Source: Candidatus Nitrosotenuis sp. (lineage in GTDB: Archaea; Thermoproteota; Nitrososphaeria; Nitrososphaerales; Nitrosopumilaceae). Taken from it: 14,157 nucleotides of DNA. The position numbers and the translations under genes are program-made. Positions 13,426 to 14,157 of this stretch are shown one piece after another; positions within the stretch are counted from its first letter, which is position 1, and each line of letters begins with the position of its first letter. The notes below the pieces were generated by a model. The model saw nothing but the letters and a program-made list of their open reading frames with translations. It made no database searches and was not told the DNA's origin. Location: NCBI GenBank assembly GCA_023252015.1, contig JAHEXS010000016.1, positions 1 to 14,157 on the forward strand, given 5' to 3'.

Positions 13426-14157
13426 TTGGCAAGCCCATAATGGATGCTGACTCTTTACGCTCATTACTTAGGGATAATAGTATTCGAATAATTGATGTAA
13501 GGCGCAAGGAAGATTACAAAAAGGATCACATTCCAAAATCAGTCAATCTTCCGCTTGCAGATCTATTATCTGACGATACTCCAGAACGCGTTCTCAAACT
13601 TGCTCAGTCTCTTGGGATTGATGATCAAACTCCAGTTGTTACCTATGATGATACCTTTGGCGCTTTGGCGTCTCGAGTTGCATGGACACTTCAGTATCTT
13701 GGTCATAATGATGTATCATTACTTGAAATGACGTATAGTCAATGGAAAACACTTGGCCTTGAAACAGATGCAAATGAGCCGTCAATTGGAACAAAAACAC
13801 ATTCAATTACTCTTAAACCTGAAATCATGGCAACCGCAGACTATCTTGAGAAAGCAAAAGAAAACAAAAATGTAACTGTGATTGATAATCGTGAACGACT
13901 AAACTATTTGGAACAACACATTCCGGGTTCAATTAACATTCCATATAGGACACTTGCATCAGAAGACAAAATCTTGCGTCCAAAAGATGAATTAAAAAGA
14001 CTACTACAAAACAGAGGTATCTCAGACGATGCTGAAGTCATAACATACTGTGGAAGCGTTGGTACCCTGTCTGGACTTGCATATTATGCGCTAAAATCAA
14101 TTGATCATCCAAACGTCAGGTTGTATGTTCGCTCCTTTAAGGAATGGAAAAATCTCA
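13422..14157 (+). CDS. Tandem-domain rhodanese (thiosulfate/mercaptopyruvate sulfurtransferase), C-terminus outside window
   Basis: Rhodaneses move a sulfane sulfur from thiosulfate or 3-mercaptopyruvate to a cysteine and on to acceptors. Two rhodanese repeats are visible. The first has IRIIDVRRKEDYKKDHIPKS and a loop YDDTFGALASR, with Asp in place of the catalytic Cys. The second has VTVIDNRERLNYLEQHIPGS and the active loop TYCGSVGTLSG with the catalytic Cys at residue 210 from the TTG. This inactive-plus-active order is the usual one. The TTG at 13422 overlaps the reductase stop in TTGA, implying translational coupling; an ATG at 13440 is an alternative. About 245 codons are present and the frame is still open, near the end of the second domain. 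It probably acts on sulfur made or used beside the reductase. Confidence 0.9.
   Translation, partial: MIGKPIMDADSLRSLLRDNSIRIIDVRRKEDYKKDHIPKSVNLPLADLLSDDTPERVLKLAQSLGIDDQTPVVTYDDTFGALASRVAWTLQYLGHNDVSLLEMTYSQWKTLGLETDANEPSIGTKTHSITLKPEIMATADYLEKAKENKNVTVIDNRERLNYLEQHIPGSINIPYRTLASEDKILRPKDELKRLLQNRGISDDAEVITYCGSVGTLSGLAYYALKSIDHPNVRLYVRSFKEWKNL

Noticed and set aside
1..14157. CRISPR array, tRNA, rRNA, insertion sequence or prophage genes
   Set aside because: No regularly spaced repeats, no cloverleaf or rRNA motifs, and no transposase, integrase or phage-like protein was found.

Overview
The window reads as a piece of an ammonia-oxidising archaeon (Nitrososphaeria/Thaumarchaeota, probably a Nitrosopumilales member). 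The basis is an AT-rich, tightly packed archaeal chromosome; a coenzyme F420 ligase; an archaeal Thi4 thiazole synthase; small proteins of types I associate with this group (a DUF6659-like protein, a two-helix membrane peptide, a DUF6775-like protein); and TATA-like boxes about 24-34 bases before starts with no Shine-Dalgarno sequence, as expected for leaderless mRNAs. Genus cannot be fixed from the sequence alone. Several genes appear to use GTG or TTG starts.

Layout. Left end (1-2924): a truncated minus-strand gene, a structured-looking spacer, then a serB-like HAD phosphatase, cofE and a PHP-domain hydrolase on the plus strand. Middle left (2936-5193): an unrecognised 275-aa protein and a two-helix membrane protein on the minus strand, a DUF6659-like/zinc-ribbon gene pair on the plus strand, and a decayed gene remnant in a 616-base gap. 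Middle right (5473-6708): a tight tusA-cysM pair, facing a minus-strand histidine kinase/receiver pair (8637-6755). Right (8721-14157): a minus-strand operon thi4 - DUF6775-like - trxB, divergent from a plus-strand operon of sirohaem sulfite reductase and a tandem rhodanese that runs off the window.

Functional theme. Much of the window concerns sulfur and cysteine. The sirohaem enzyme would make sulfide. The rhodanese and TusA would handle persulfide sulfur. CysM, which carries an Arg in the position typical of O-phosphoserine sulfhydrylases, would make cysteine. The SerB-like enzyme acts on the same phosphoserine branch. Thi4 carries the Cys that is consumed as sulfur donor in suicidal thiazole synthases. 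TrxB provides thiol reduction. The most striking non-coding signal is a 14-bp-arm inverted repeat with further palindromes in the thi4/sulfite-reductase divergent spacer, which could link control of the two operons. The least understood protein is the DUF6775-like one inside the thi4-trxB operon: it keeps a Cys-x4-Cys tail resembling archaemetzincins but has no HExxH.
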